Counted from the stretch's first letter, positions 26,687-35,636 are shown. The stretch: 64,000 nt of DNA from an uncultured Muribaculaceae bacterium (GCA_910585275.1 CAJUCW010000001.1:124001-188000), one strand, 5' to 3'. A program made the numbers and translations. Notes: generated by a model not told the origin, from the sequence alone.

Positions 26687-27775
26687 TTATTTCTCTGTTT
26701 CAGGAATCATCTTGATAAACTTATCGAAAAGATAGATGGAGTCCTGCGGACCGGGGGCACTTTCCGGATGGAACTGCACCGATATGACCTTGTCTTCTTC
26801 ACATTGCAGACCCTCGACCGTGCCGTCGAGAAGATTGACGTGGGTAACCCGGAGGGGAGTTCCTTTCAACGATTCCTCCTTAACGGCATATCCATGGTTC
26901 TGCGCGGTGATAAGCACGTGGCCGGTGGTAAGTTCTTTCACAGGATGGTTGCCACCCCTGTGGCCGGGATTGATTATTCCGATTTCAGCACCGTATGCAA
27001 GCGCTATGAGCTGATGGCCGAGACAGATTCCGAACATAGGCACTTTTCCGCGAAGATTGCGGATGGTTTCCACCACTTCAGGCACATCTTCCGGCGAACC
27101 CGGACCGTTGGAAACAAGCACGCCGTCGGGATTGAACGCCATAATCTGTTCCGCCGTGGTGTTCCAAGGCACAACCGTTACGTTGCAACCGTGGGCGTTA
27201 AGGCTTCGCACCATGTTGTATTTCATTCCGCAGTCGATGGCCACAATGTCATACTTATAATTGGCAGTACGTGAGAACCAACGCTTCTTGCAGCTCACCC
27301 GGCTCACAAGATTAGTAGGACGTTCCACTGCTTTGATTTTCGCCACAGCCTCATCAACGGGAGTATCGATGTCGGTGATTATGGCCCGAATCCCTCTCGC
27401 ATCTCTCAGAATTGTTGTGAGCATTCTCGTGTCGATTCCGCTTATCGCCGGGATATCGTTTTCATCGAGAACCTCGGCAAGCGTTTTGGTATAGCGGAAA
27501 TTGGATGGTGAATTGTTGTTTTCCTTTACAATCATTCCGCCGATTGAAGGGAACTTGGTTTCATAGTCCTCGTCGGTGATTCCATAGTTGCCTATCAGGG
27601 GATAGGTCATCACTATAATCTGGTCGGCATACGAAGGGTCGGAAAGGATTTCCTGATAACCCACCATCGAAGTATTGAACACCAGCTCGCCCACTTTTTC
27701 GGTGTCGGAAGCGAATCCGAATCCGGGGAATTCACGTCCGTCTTCAAGCACAAGTTTCTTTGTGTATGGCTTCAT
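26687..27775 (-). CDS. carA: Carbamoyl-phosphate synthase small subunit
   Basis: 362 residues. The N-terminal CPSase domain is followed by a class I glutaminase with nucleophile Cys in MFGICLGHQLIALAYG and the His-Glu pair in SVQFHPESAPGPQD. It passes ammonia to CarB. The gaps are 30 bp from pyrC and 52 bp to carB. Confidence 0.97.
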   Translation of the reverse strand: MKPYTKKLVLEDGREFPGFGFASDTEKVGELVFNTSMVGYQEILSDPSYADQIIVMTYPLIGNYGITDEDYETKFPSIGGMIVKENNNSPSNFRYTKTLAEVLDENDIPAISGIDTRMLTTILRDARGIRAIITDIDTPVDEAVAKIKAVERPTNLVSRVSCKKRWFSRTANYKYDIVAIDCGMKYNMVRSLNAHGCNVTVVPWNTTAEQIMAFNPDGVLVSNGPGSPEDVPEVVETIRNLRGKVPMFGICLGHQLIALAYGAEIGIINPGHRGGNHPVKELTTGHVLITAQNHGYAVKEESLKGTPLRVTHVNLLDGTVEGLQCEEDKVISVQFHPESAPGPQDSIYLFDKFIKMIPETEK

Positions 27776-27805
27776 TTTTCGGAAAGTGTATGTTGTATTA
27801 TTTTG

Positions 27806-29080
27806 TTACAGTTTACAGAAGCGTATTTCGCCGTTGCTTATTGTCAACACGGGTTTCCCCTTAAGCATCATGCCGTCGTAAGGGGTGCTTTGTCCCATGG
27901 AACGGAAGTCGCGCGGATCCACCGTCCATTCTTGACCGAGGTCGAGAAGCGTGAGGTCAGCTTTGTCGCCGGGCCTTATGCCGTCAGCACCCGGAAGCCC
28001 GAGAATCTTTCTACCGTTGATTGCCATAGCTTCCACAAGACGGTTGAAAGGCATCAATCCGGATTCCACCATCGTGGTATATACTGCGGCAAACGACGTT
28101 TCGAGCCCTACCACTCCCATCGCGCTTTTCTCAAGCCCTTTCCCTTTTTCGTTAGCGGCGTGCGGGGCATGGTCAGTGGCAATCACGTCGATGGTGCCGT
28201 CTATCACTCCCCTGCGCAGAGCGTCGCGGTCGGCGCGGCTCCTGATGGGAGGATTCATTTTGAAACGCCCGTGCTCCTGAAGGTCTTCGTCGCAGAACGT
28301 AAGGTAATGCGGACCCGTTTCGCACGTAACCTTCACTCCCCTCGCTTTGGCTTTGCGGATAAGATCCACGCTCTCTTTGGTGGAGATATGGCATACGTGG
28401 AGACGGCATCCGGTCTCTTCCGCCATCTTTATGTCGCGGTCTATCTCAGCCCATTCCGATTCGGAACAGATTCCCCGGTGGCCATGGCTACGGGCGTAAT
28501 CACCGTCGTGTATATATCCTCCGTTGAGAAGACTCTCCACTTCGCAATGGGCAGCCAGGATTTTTCCCGTGGGCGCGATTCCCTTCATGGCAGCAAGCAT
28601 CACTTCGCCGTCTTGCACGCCGGTGCCGTCGTCGGAGAAGCCGGCCACCCATGGTGCGAGCATACGGTAATCCACAAGTTCATGCCCCATCCGTTTTTTC
28701 GTGATAGTGGCGTAAGGAAGCACATCCACACAAGCGTCAAGACGGATTATGTCGAGCTGACGCTTAAGGTTTTCCACATCATCTGGAGCAGGGTTAAGGT
28801 TCGGCATCGTGCAAACGGTGGTGAAACCGCCGGCGGCGGCTGCGTCGCTTCCCGTGCGGATTGTCTCCTTATACGAATATCCGGGTTCACGGAAATGGAC
28901 GTGAAGGTCCACGAGTCCCGGTACGAGATACATCCCTTCCCCTGATATTATTTTTCCGGTTCCCGACAACAATGCCGCCTCTCCCACAGCCGAAATCTTC
29001 CGATCGTGGATCGAGACGTCGGCGGTTATAAACTTGCCTTCACACCATACGTTGGCTCCTGTGATGATAATGTCTTCCAT
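27806..29080 (-). CDS. pyrC: Dihydroorotase
   Basis: 424 residues from ATG 29080 (MEDIIITGANVW). An ATG 17 codons earlier (29131) falls inside the terminator and is rejected. It is a class I dihydroorotase: metal-binding DLHVHFREPG (58-67), CSESEWAEIDRDI region, HVCHIST and VIATDHAPH. It is the first enzyme gene of the operon, directly behind the attenuator. Its leader position means attenuation controls all eight genes. Confidence 0.95.
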   Translation of the reverse strand: MEDIIITGANVWCEGKFITADVSIHDRKISAVGEAALLSGTGKIISGEGMYLVPGLVDLHVHFREPGYSYKETIRTGSDAAAAGGFTTVCTMPNLNPAPDDVENLKRQLDIIRLDACVDVLPYATITKKRMGHELVDYRMLAPWVAGFSDDGTGVQDGEVMLAAMKGIAPTGKILAAHCEVESLLNGGYIHDGDYARSHGHRGICSESEWAEIDRDIKMAEETGCRLHVCHISTKESVDLIRKAKARGVKVTCETGPHYLTFCDEDLQEHGRFKMNPPIRSRADRDALRRGVIDGTIDVIATDHAPHAANEKGKGLEKSAMGVVGLETSFAAVYTTMVESGLMPFNRLVEAMAINGRKILGLPGADGIRPGDKADLTLLDLGQEWTVDPRDFRSMGQSTPYDGMMLKGKPVLTISNGEIRFCKL

Positions 29081-29129
29081 TTTATCCTTCTTTATTTTCA
29101 AATGTCGGCTTCGATGCTCACGTACGAAC

Positions 29130-29159
29130 AAAAAAAAGGCAACTCACCAATGAGTTGCC
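29130..29159 (-). terminator. pyr operon attenuator terminator
   Basis: On the minus strand GGCAACTCA (29159-29151) pairs perfectly with TGAGTTGCC (29146-29138) around a TTGG loop, followed by eight T. It lies between the promoter and pyrC, so it must be overridden for the operon to be expressed. Confidence 0.9.
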
Positions 29160-29263
29160 CTGAATATCTGAAAAACGGAGTTTAGCGGATGGCTGAAGCT
29201 TCCGTTTTGCATAATCTGCGATTGCATAACAAACGATATTCGACTGAGATATTTTGCCGTCAT
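29144..29263 (-). CDS. Putative pyr leader peptide
   Basis: A 39-codon frame from ATG 29263 (MTAKYLSRISFV...) ends at TGA 29146-29144, which is inside the right arm of the terminator. The last codons (RATHW) are encoded by the left arm and loop. A ribosome following RNA polymerase closely would therefore cover the hairpin. A run of five U in the transcript (about 29170-29175) precedes the hairpin, a plausible UTP-sensitive pause. This is the arrangement of the enterobacterial pyrBI leader. No PyrR binding motif or pyrR gene is visible. An overlapping ATG at 29268 gives only a two-codon frame. Confidence 0.6.
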   Translation of the reverse strand: MTAKYLSRISFVMQSQIMQNGSFSHPLNSVFQIFRATHW

Positions 29264-29280
29264 TTCATTTATTTTGCCTG

Positions 29281-29312
29281 CAAAGTTAACAAATTTTTCA
29301 AATCCATGCAAA
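29281..29312 (-). promoter_or_regulatory. Promoter of the pyr operon
   Basis: On the minus strand TTTG (29312-29309) and TAACTTTG (29288-29281) are separated by 20 bases, a full consensus match. The transcript would start near 29275, only about 12 bases ahead of the leader ATG. Confidence 0.8.
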
Positions 29313-29948
29313 TTTCCGATTCATTTGTCGGCGTTTGTCAGCGCTGTTTTTTATCGGAATTAATCAACTTCCTCTGCAACCATGTAATGAAGTTGTTTTA
29401 TACTTTTTTACGGAGATTGATTTTCTTATGGCTTTTTATGTTAAAAAGACCTCTTTCCCAATCTTCCGCCATCTTTTCGGTCGCTTTTGAACCTTTCATC
29501 GGTCGTTTAGCCCGCTAAACTCCCTCTTCAAGTTTCAAAATCGTCTCGAAAATCTGACGAAATCTTGAAAAAGAAAAAAGTTTAAACAAATTCAATATCT
29601 GATTATAATAACAGTTATTACGGTTTATCAACCATCACATTTATAATACGGAATACATCCCTGTCGGTATAATAACTTCCATTTTTGTCCGTATTGGGAA
29701 TCTTATTTGAAAGAAACCGACAACTGCTTCCAACTCTCGAAAGTTCCCCGCGCTCAATTACGCCCTTGCAAGGGTATTATTGTTAGGCTGAGCATAGCAA
29801 TTGTCGGACAAAAACATATCTCGCACAAGTCTTCAATACAATGGAGCACACGCGAAATCACCTATTACGATACGATTATGATATGCCAAACTCCAAAGTA
29901 TCAAATAAAATTGCTAATTTTGTATTATAAACCAACCAGATATCTCTA
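29313..29948. other. Gene-free spacer
   Basis: AT-rich DNA between the pyr promoter and the KilA-N gene. A plus-strand -7 box TAATTTTG lies near 29914 in front of the KilA-N gene, without a clear -33 partner. An 80-codon plus frame (29707-29949) has poor composition. I see nothing else. Confidence 0.4.
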
Positions 29949-30758
29949 ATGGCAAAAATTACGGTTCAAAACACAAATATTACCATCATGAATATGGATG
30001 GAGAGGACTATGTGTCTATTACAGACCTGGCTCGTCACAAGAGCGATGATCCTACTGCCGTTATAGGAAATTGGATGCGCAACCGTAATACTATCGAGTT
30101 TCTTGGTATTTGGGAGAGTTTGTACAATCCCAGTTTCAAACCCCTCGAATTCGAGGGGTTTAGAAAACAGGCCGGACTTAACGCTTTCACACTCTCACCA
30201 AAGAAGTGGATTGAGACGACAAATGCCATCGGCTTAATTTCAAAATCCGGACGTTATGGTGGCACATACGCCCACAAGGACATTGCTTTCAAATTTGCAA
30301 GTTGGATTTCAGTTGAATTTGAACTTTATATAGTCAAGGAGTTTCAACGTCTTAAAGCTGAGGAACAAAAGGTATTGGGGTGGTCAGCTAAACGAGAATT
30401 GTCAAAAATCAACTCCCGCATACATACCGATGCTATTAAACAGAACCTTATTCCTTCCGAGGTGACTAACGCCCAGGCAAATATCATATATGCCAACGAA
30501 GCCGATGTGTTAAATGTGGCGATGTTTGGATTGACTGCAAAGCAATGGCGTGAAGCAAATCCTGATTTGAAAGGGAATATTCGTGACTATGCCTCAGTGA
30601 ATGAACTGATATGCCTGTCGAACATGGAGAATTTGAATGCCGTATTTATCGAGCAAGATATGACACAAGGCGAGCGGCTAGTCAAACTAAACCAGATCGC
30701 CATTCATCAGATGAACATATTGGATAGCGATAACAACGATCTAAAATTATTGAAATGA
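29949..30758 (+). CDS. KilA-N domain protein
   Basis: 269 residues. The KilA-N DNA-binding domain covers about 8-120: DYVSITDLARHKSDDPTAVI, NWMRNRNTIEFLGIWE, GGTYAHKDIAFKFASWIS and FELYIVKEFQRLK. The C-terminal helical part (130-269) is of unknown function. In Bacteroidetes, KilA-N and ORF6N genes often sit inside type I restriction-modification loci and prophages. Here fragments of an hsdM and an hsdS follow downstream. Confidence 0.9.
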   Translation: MAKITVQNTNITIMNMDGEDYVSITDLARHKSDDPTAVIGNWMRNRNTIEFLGIWESLYNPSFKPLEFEGFRKQAGLNAFTLSPKKWIETTNAIGLISKSGRYGGTYAHKDIAFKFASWISVEFELYIVKEFQRLKAEEQKVLGWSAKRELSKINSRIHTDAIKQNLIPSEVTNAQANIIYANEADVLNVAMFGLTAKQWREANPDLKGNIRDYASVNELICLSNMENLNAVFIEQDMTQGERLVKLNQIAIHQMNILDSDNNDLKLLK

Positions 30759-30761
30759 CTT

Positions 30762-31052
30762 ATGGGCAACAGATATTTTTTAATGAAGAATAATACCACC
30801 GTCAAGGAAATATTAGAAGATAGTAGATTACCGTTATCAGTAGCAACAAATAAAGAGGGGAAAGCCATAGCTGAAGGATTATATGCTGAAAAACTCCAGA
30901 TTGGGAATTTTACATTTAACGATGTATCGATTGGTGTAACTTCAAAATTGAAATCTTTTGAAAAATTTGCAGGATTGATAGGATTGAAGTTTTTTCAAAA
31001 TCCATTTATCATAGATTATGTAAATCGTGAGCTGATAATATTATCGCATTAA
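30762..31052 (+). CDS. Retropepsin-like aspartyl protease fragment (C-terminal half)
   Basis: 96 residues. The C-terminal part IGNFTFNDVSIGV ... GLIGLKFFQNPFIIDYVNRE with LIIL matches the second half of clan AA retropepsin-like domains (fxdvxvgv, GLxFxxxF, iDyxnxxlxL). The N-terminal beta hairpin carrying the catalytic D(T/S)G is missing, so the protein should be inactive as a protease. The KilA-N gene ends 3 bp upstream. It is probably a truncated relic. Confidence 0.5.
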   Translation: MGNRYFLMKNNTTVKEILEDSRLPLSVATNKEGKAIAEGLYAEKLQIGNFTFNDVSIGVTSKLKSFEKFAGLIGLKFFQNPFIIDYVNRELIILSH

Positions 31053-31110
31053 CAAACTCCGTGCCGAGATTGATGCCATTATACGTGAACTTGAAACCAA
31101 AACAGAATGA
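31039..31110 (+). pseudogene. Remnant of hsdM 3' end (type I methylase)
   Basis: In a different frame from the fragment that ends at 31052, YYRINKLRAEIDAIIRELET then KTE and a stop (31108-31110) resembles the coiled-coil tail of type I DNA methyltransferase subunits. There is no start codon and no methylase motif upstream. The identification depends on its position ahead of the ORF6N gene and an hsdS start. Confidence 0.4.
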
Positions 31111-31733
31111 ATAGACAGAATAAACATAGTCTTGTGAAACGGTCAACCGATTTAAATCCAAAACTGATTTCTGATGTAAATAACAGTATTGTGGTGATTC
31201 ATGATACTCCCGTAATTGCCGATGCTGATGTTGCCGCACTTTATGGTGTCGAGACCAAAAGGGTGAACGAGGCCGTACGCAATAATCCTGATAAATTCCC
31301 TGACGATTATATGTTTACTCTGTCGGCTGACGAAGTAAATTATTTGCGGTCGAAATTTTCGTCCACAAAAGTTTCACCCAAAAGCAGAGTCCTTACTAAA
31401 GTTTTCACAGAAAAAGGGTTATACATGTTAGCCACTATATTAAAAAGCAAAGAAGCATTAAATGTATCATTTGCAATTATTGAGACTTTTACCAAAGTAA
31501 GGGCTTTGAAACGTGAGTTGGTGGAGTTACATCAAGTAAAAGACCCAATCCAACAGACATCAAAGATGCAACATTTCGGCAAAGTCCTGTCGGATATTGT
31601 TATGCCAGACTTGGCGATTTCAGAAACAGAATCTACATTAGAACTAAATTTCCTAATCGGGAAAATAAAGCATACTGTCAAGCGTGTTAAAAAATCGGAT
31701 TCAAAGAGCGGTACAAAAGAAGACTCACTATGA
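31107..31733 (+). CDS. ORF6N domain protein
   Basis: 208 residues. The ORF6N DNA-binding domain (about 24-112) reads IVVIHDTPVIADADVAALYG, then ETKRVNEAVRNNPDKFPDDY and VFTEKGLYMLATILKS. Its start overlaps the hsdM relic stop, and its stop overlaps an hsdS-like start (ATGA at 31730). This tight packing is what is seen when ORF6N genes lie between hsdM and hsdS. Confidence 0.9.
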   Translation: MNRQNKHSLVKRSTDLNPKLISDVNNSIVVIHDTPVIADADVAALYGVETKRVNEAVRNNPDKFPDDYMFTLSADEVNYLRSKFSSTKVSPKSRVLTKVFTEKGLYMLATILKSKEALNVSFAIIETFTKVRALKRELVELHQVKDPIQQTSKMQHFGKVLSDIVMPDLAISETESTLELNFLIGKIKHTVKRVKKSDSKSGTKEDSL

Positions 31734-31840
31734 GCAAACTACAAGATTTGATTGACCGTCTTACTCCTAATGGCGCGAAGTATCTGCAAGGCATCCGCAT
31801 CGACAATCCTACAACCGGATTCTATATAATACGTCGCTGA
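31730..31840 (+). pseudogene. Truncated hsdS (type I specificity subunit) start
   Basis: A 36-codon frame begins MSKLQDLIDRLTPNGAKYL, which closely fits the N-terminus of HsdS proteins (MSKLxELIxxxCPxGVEYxxL). It then switches to QGIRIDNPTTGFYIIRR and stops. That tail resembles the end of a type IX-secreted protein more than HsdS, which suggests a deletion joint. A full HsdS has about 400 residues, so no target-recognition domain survives. Confidence 0.5.
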
Positions 31841-31892
31841 AAACAGACACAAAAAATCCATCTCCGTTGACAATGAAATTAATTGCACAATC

Positions 31893-32711
31893 ATGAAAAT
31901 AATATATATGATAGCCGTATGCCTTGCGGCCATTTCCGCAATGGCTCAGACGCAGGATATAAAGGTGAGCTACATTTACAAGCATCCGGACCAGACCATG
32001 AGACGGGCGGAAGCCGATATCGAAAACCATTACATACTCGTCACCAATGGAACGGAATCAAAATTCTATTCACCTAAAACGGAATATATCGATTCGATAG
32101 AATCAACCCCTGAAGGGTTCGAAAGTTTCAACACCTTCAAAAGAGTATGTTATGAGAAACAACAACAACATCTCATTCCACGTGTGGATGGTTCTTTTTA
32201 CGTAACCAAACATTTCGGCATGAAGTCAATACAGACTTACGATGTAGCCTCCGGCACCCGTTTCAAATGGAAAGAGCCATTAACCCCTATAACCTGGAAC
32301 ATAACAGATTCTGTGAAGACCATATTGGGATATGAATGCTTCATGTCAACGACGGAATTCCACGGAAGAAGATGGACCGCCTGGTTTGCACCCGAGATTC
32401 CCGTTCACGACGGCCCTTGGAAACTTCATGGGTTGCCTGGACTGATTCTTGAAGCCACCTGCGAAGGCAACCAATATCATTTCACCGCTACCGGATTGCA
32501 ACAGGAACGCAACCTGCTCTATGAGGTCTATAGCGAAAATAATTGGGAACCTATTTCCGGAAACGATTTCTGGAAATTAAGGCGTGACTGTCTCGACAAC
32601 CCCTCGCGAAACCGTGCGGCGGGAAACGCCACAATAGTATATCGGGGAGTAAACTATGAAAAGTATCTTCCCAAAGAAATAGTCGATTACATAGAAACGG
32701 ACTATCAATAA
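31893..32711 (+). CDS. GLPGLI family protein
   Basis: 272 residues with a signal peptide (MKIIYMIAVCLAAISAMA) and the family motif HGLPGLILEA near residue 187, preceded by TAWFAPEIPVHDGPWKL. GLPGLI proteins are secreted Bacteroidetes proteins of unknown function, sometimes near Ton-dependent receptors. It is a single gene here. Confidence 0.93.
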   Translation: MKIIYMIAVCLAAISAMAQTQDIKVSYIYKHPDQTMRRAEADIENHYILVTNGTESKFYSPKTEYIDSIESTPEGFESFNTFKRVCYEKQQQHLIPRVDGSFYVTKHFGMKSIQTYDVASGTRFKWKEPLTPITWNITDSVKTILGYECFMSTTEFHGRRWTAWFAPEIPVHDGPWKLHGLPGLILEATCEGNQYHFTATGLQQERNLLYEVYSENNWEPISGNDFWKLRRDCLDNPSRNRAAGNATIVYRGVNYEKYLPKEIVDYIETDYQ

Positions 32712-32761
32712 ATTTCACACACAGTTTAGAGAAGTTTGCACAAAATTGAATACCTTAACAA

Positions 32762-35077
32762 TCAGTCGCCGCCGACGGATTTTTGAAGTTCGCGGGCAGA
32801 GTCGAGAAATTCATCGGCACTCATCTCCTTGAAAAAGAGAAGACCATGGGTGGTGCGGATTCGCGGGCTTGAATTCTGATAGAAGAACGGTTTCCCGACC
32901 ACATGTTGCACCTGCGACAACTGGTCAACCCATATCCGCTTGGCCAGGTCGCTGAATTTACCGTCAAGCTTATGGCTCGGAAACGATGCATCAACCTGGC
33001 TGGCATAGCAGTTGGTGAACGCATTGTCGAAAACACCCATCGCATTGAGCGAGACGGGTACGATATGCGTAGCCTCCGATGGCATAAAACGGAACCATAC
33101 GTTGCGGTAACCCCATATCTTCAGCCCGCTCAAATCCTCCTCGCGGCTCCATTCGCGTATCGCTTCCGCAATGGTTTGGAGCACCTTATAGTGAGTATCG
33201 GGGCCACTTCCCTCTGGGTCGAATGCCAAACTTATCACCGTAGGACGAATCTTACGCAACTGTTCCAAAACGGGGCGAACGTCCCGGTCGAGTGTAGGTT
33301 GCTGAGTGAAAATATCGCCCGTGTAGAACCCCAAACGCAAATGATGGATGTTGCCGCTCTCTATTCCGAAGAATCCCCACACCATCTCTTCCTCAAATTC
33401 GCGGACCATTCCCTTCAGCAACCGAATCTCAGCCGACATTTTCTCTCCGGCATAACTGTCGCGGGTCTCGGCGATAACCTCACCAATCTTTTTCTTCAAA
33501 GATTCGACGCTGTCAACTCCCCATATCTCTATGAAATTACGCACAAGCCGATGCGCAAAGCCGCGCCTACGCTCATCCGTATTGCCGGAGGCGACATGGA
33601 TAAGACAATGGTATATATCTTTATCCATTTTCTCTCGGTATCCTTTCTGGAAAAAATCGGGATATGCGAGCATCTGTATGCGGCCATCCTCGATGAAGCG
33701 CAAAGTATCGGTAAGGGCATCTATGAGAAACGAGTTGGTGACTGCATTGAAACCCGATGTCATCACCGCGAAATGCGATTTATTGGTTTCGTTGCGCGAT
33801 ATCCGGTGGATATGTGGCAAGAACCCCAACATAATGTCGTCGTGATGCGGACCGGTGTGAAAAAACACCTGATTGCACCATGACGATGTGCCAAGGGCAA
33901 TCTTATTTTTGAGGGAATCAATGACCGACTGCACGGTGTTTTCGTCAAGGTCAGGAATCATGCTGCAATACTCGTCGCCCCGCAGTTCGTCGAGCGTCAC
34001 CTTATCGCCATACTTGCCGACACGATTGCAATATTCAATGACAGCCCGGTCGGTTTTCTCCTGAGTCCAAGGCGAACCGGTGTAATAATCGTAAATCGAT
34101 TCGTGGAGCATCGACGAAGCGCCACGGGTTAAATAGAAACGCGCATTGGGCAGACAGGAAAGAACCGAAGCCGGATAAAGGTTGGAAGGTTTCTTCTCCA
34201 ATGCATCGGCAACGACGCCTGCCTTTGCCTCGCCGGCCGCGAAGATGATAGCCACGCATTCCTTATTGTAGGTTATAGTGTCGAGCCCAATCGTTATGAC
34301 AGGCTTCTTGCGCGACACCTCTATGCCGCCAAGATCTCCTGCCGCAGCCGCCTGTGTCTCGAAATTGGTGCAAGTGAGGCGGGTAGTAGAATGAGGGTCG
34401 CTTCCTCGGGTATTGAACGCTATGTGACCGTCAGGTCCTATGCCACCCAAAAAGAATCCGATTCCACCCAGGTCTCGGATGTGTTGCTCATATTCCGCAC
34501 ACCAGTCATCAATCATAAATATCGATTGCTGCTGCACTTCCTCAACATGGCTCTTAGGTTCGCGATAACGTAGTCCGAGGTCTATCGTGTCGTCAGGGAA
34601 GACCTCGCGAAACGACCTTCCGCCTGCAAGCGGAATATCGTCGCAATTGATAAAAAGCCCTCTTGCCGAATCAAGTCCGAAATTGCGGACATAATATTTC
34701 TGCACATAGTTATAGAAACTGTTGTGCTGGCGCGGATCGATGGGGTAAAACTCATCAATCTGCACGAAACGAAGCCCACACAGGTCTGGTTTTCGGTCAA
34801 CAAAAAGACCACATTCTTCACGCATGCGACGCCCTTCCGGTGTCTCCCATCGGTCTAACGTCCGTCTCACCCACTCAATGAAATACTCCGGAGTCTTGCC
34901 CGTAGGCAAGCTGATTACTCCTTCAGGATTGCCACTCACCCACTCCAGGAATCTCATAGCCGCCAATTTTCCTAATTGCGGAAAATTGTCAACCGTGATA
35001 TAGGGCACATTGGTTTGAAACTGATGTGACGTACCGTTGTTAAAGACTTTTTCTACGTTACTAAAAATCGTTTTCAT
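32762..35077 (-). CDS. Glucosamine-6-phosphate deaminase-like / PIG-L deacetylase-like fusion
   Basis: 771 residues. The NagB-type domain (about 35-330) has LPTGKTP (57-63), QIDEFYPI (107-114) and the catalytic GGIGPDGHIAFN (211-222). A second domain (about 400-650) has GPHHDDIMLGFLPH (409-422), a variant of the PIG-L/LmbE zinc motif PHPDD. It plausibly acts on amino-sugar phosphates, but which substrate the second domain handles is unknown. Related long NagB-like proteins exist in Bacteroides. A -7 box TAAATTTG on the minus strand lies at 35174-35167. Confidence 0.85.
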   Translation of the reverse strand: MKTIFSNVEKVFNNGTSHQFQTNVPYITVDNFPQLGKLAAMRFLEWVSGNPEGVISLPTGKTPEYFIEWVRRTLDRWETPEGRRMREECGLFVDRKPDLCGLRFVQIDEFYPIDPRQHNSFYNYVQKYYVRNFGLDSARGLFINCDDIPLAGGRSFREVFPDDTIDLGLRYREPKSHVEEVQQQSIFMIDDWCAEYEQHIRDLGGIGFFLGGIGPDGHIAFNTRGSDPHSTTRLTCTNFETQAAAAGDLGGIEVSRKKPVITIGLDTITYNKECVAIIFAAGEAKAGVVADALEKKPSNLYPASVLSCLPNARFYLTRGASSMLHESIYDYYTGSPWTQEKTDRAVIEYCNRVGKYGDKVTLDELRGDEYCSMIPDLDENTVQSVIDSLKNKIALGTSSWCNQVFFHTGPHHDDIMLGFLPHIHRISRNETNKSHFAVMTSGFNAVTNSFLIDALTDTLRFIEDGRIQMLAYPDFFQKGYREKMDKDIYHCLIHVASGNTDERRRGFAHRLVRNFIEIWGVDSVESLKKKIGEVIAETRDSYAGEKMSAEIRLLKGMVREFEEEMVWGFFGIESGNIHHLRLGFYTGDIFTQQPTLDRDVRPVLEQLRKIRPTVISLAFDPEGSGPDTHYKVLQTIAEAIREWSREEDLSGLKIWGYRNVWFRFMPSEATHIVPVSLNAMGVFDNAFTNCYASQVDASFPSHKLDGKFSDLAKRIWVDQLSQVQHVVGKPFFYQNSSPRIRTTHGLLFFKEMSADEFLDSARELQKSVGGD

Positions 35078-35231
35078 GATATGCTCAATTAACTTTAAGG
35101 CGAGAAGGCAAAAGGTCTCCTGTCATCGAAGTGAATAAGAAGCCTTGACTTCGGTTTTATCTGTTGCAAATTTACACAAAATTTTTAAGAAATAATTCGA
35201 ATTGAATTTATAATTTTTCAAATTAATTTAC

Positions 35232-35264
35232 TACTTTTGCAAGTGATAATATTTTATCATTATC
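35232..35264 (+). promoter_or_regulatory. -7 box and palindromic operator of the XRE gene
   Basis: TACTTTTG at 35232-35239 is followed by TGATAA-N4-TTATCA (35244-35259) and the overlapping GATAAT-N8-ATTATC (35245-35264). The palindrome sits just downstream of the likely start of transcription, 10 bp before the ATG. This is where an autoregulating antitoxin-type repressor would bind. Confidence 0.5.
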
Positions 35265-35273
35265 TATCAAATT

Positions 35274-35636
35274 ATGGACAATAGTGACAATATGTTGTCT
35301 CTTCTCGAAAGCCTTATGCCCCCTTCCGCACAGGAGGTGGCGCGTAAACTTGCCGATGACTTCAGAAAACGACGCATTGAAAAGAATCTTACACGCCGCG
35401 ACATAGCTGCCAAATCGGGTGTTGCGGTAAGCAATATCACACGTTTTGAACAAAAAGGATTGATTTCGCTCAACAACCTTATCGAAATAGCAATCGCACT
35501 TGATTATACTTTGGAAATCAAATCGATTTTCGCAACCCCCAAATATTCAACGATGGAAGAGCTTTCCGAAATCCATCGAAACGCCAACAAAAAGAAAGCC
35601 CACCATAAAAATAAAAAACGCACCCCCTATGATTAA
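35274..35636 (+). CDS. XRE-family transcriptional regulator (HipB-like)
   Basis: 120 residues. A helix-turn-helix spans about 24-80 (FRKRRIEKNLTRRDIAAKSG, VAVSNITRFEQKGLISLNNL), followed by a basic tail (NKKKAHHKNKKR). Size and motif resemble HipB-type antitoxins. A following 40-codon frame overlaps its stop (ATGATTAA at 35630) but does not look like HipA, so the partner toxin appears to be missing. Confidence 0.8.
   Translation: MDNSDNMLSLLESLMPPSAQEVARKLADDFRKRRIEKNLTRRDIAAKSGVAVSNITRFEQKGLISLNNLIEIAIALDYTLEIKSIFATPKYSTMEELSEIHRNANKKKAHHKNKKRTPYD

Noticed and set aside
29081..29131. Extended N-terminus of PyrC
   Set aside because: The extra codons come from the terminator U-tract region and have no family similarity.
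29707..29949. 80-codon plus-strand frame before the KilA-N gene
   Set aside because: Composition is poor, no domain is visible, and it would end at the KilA-N start by chance.
32762..35077. Plain glucosamine-6-phosphate deaminase (nagB)
   Set aside because: NagB is about 260-270 residues; this 771-residue protein carries a second PIG-L-like domain, so the simple name would mislead.
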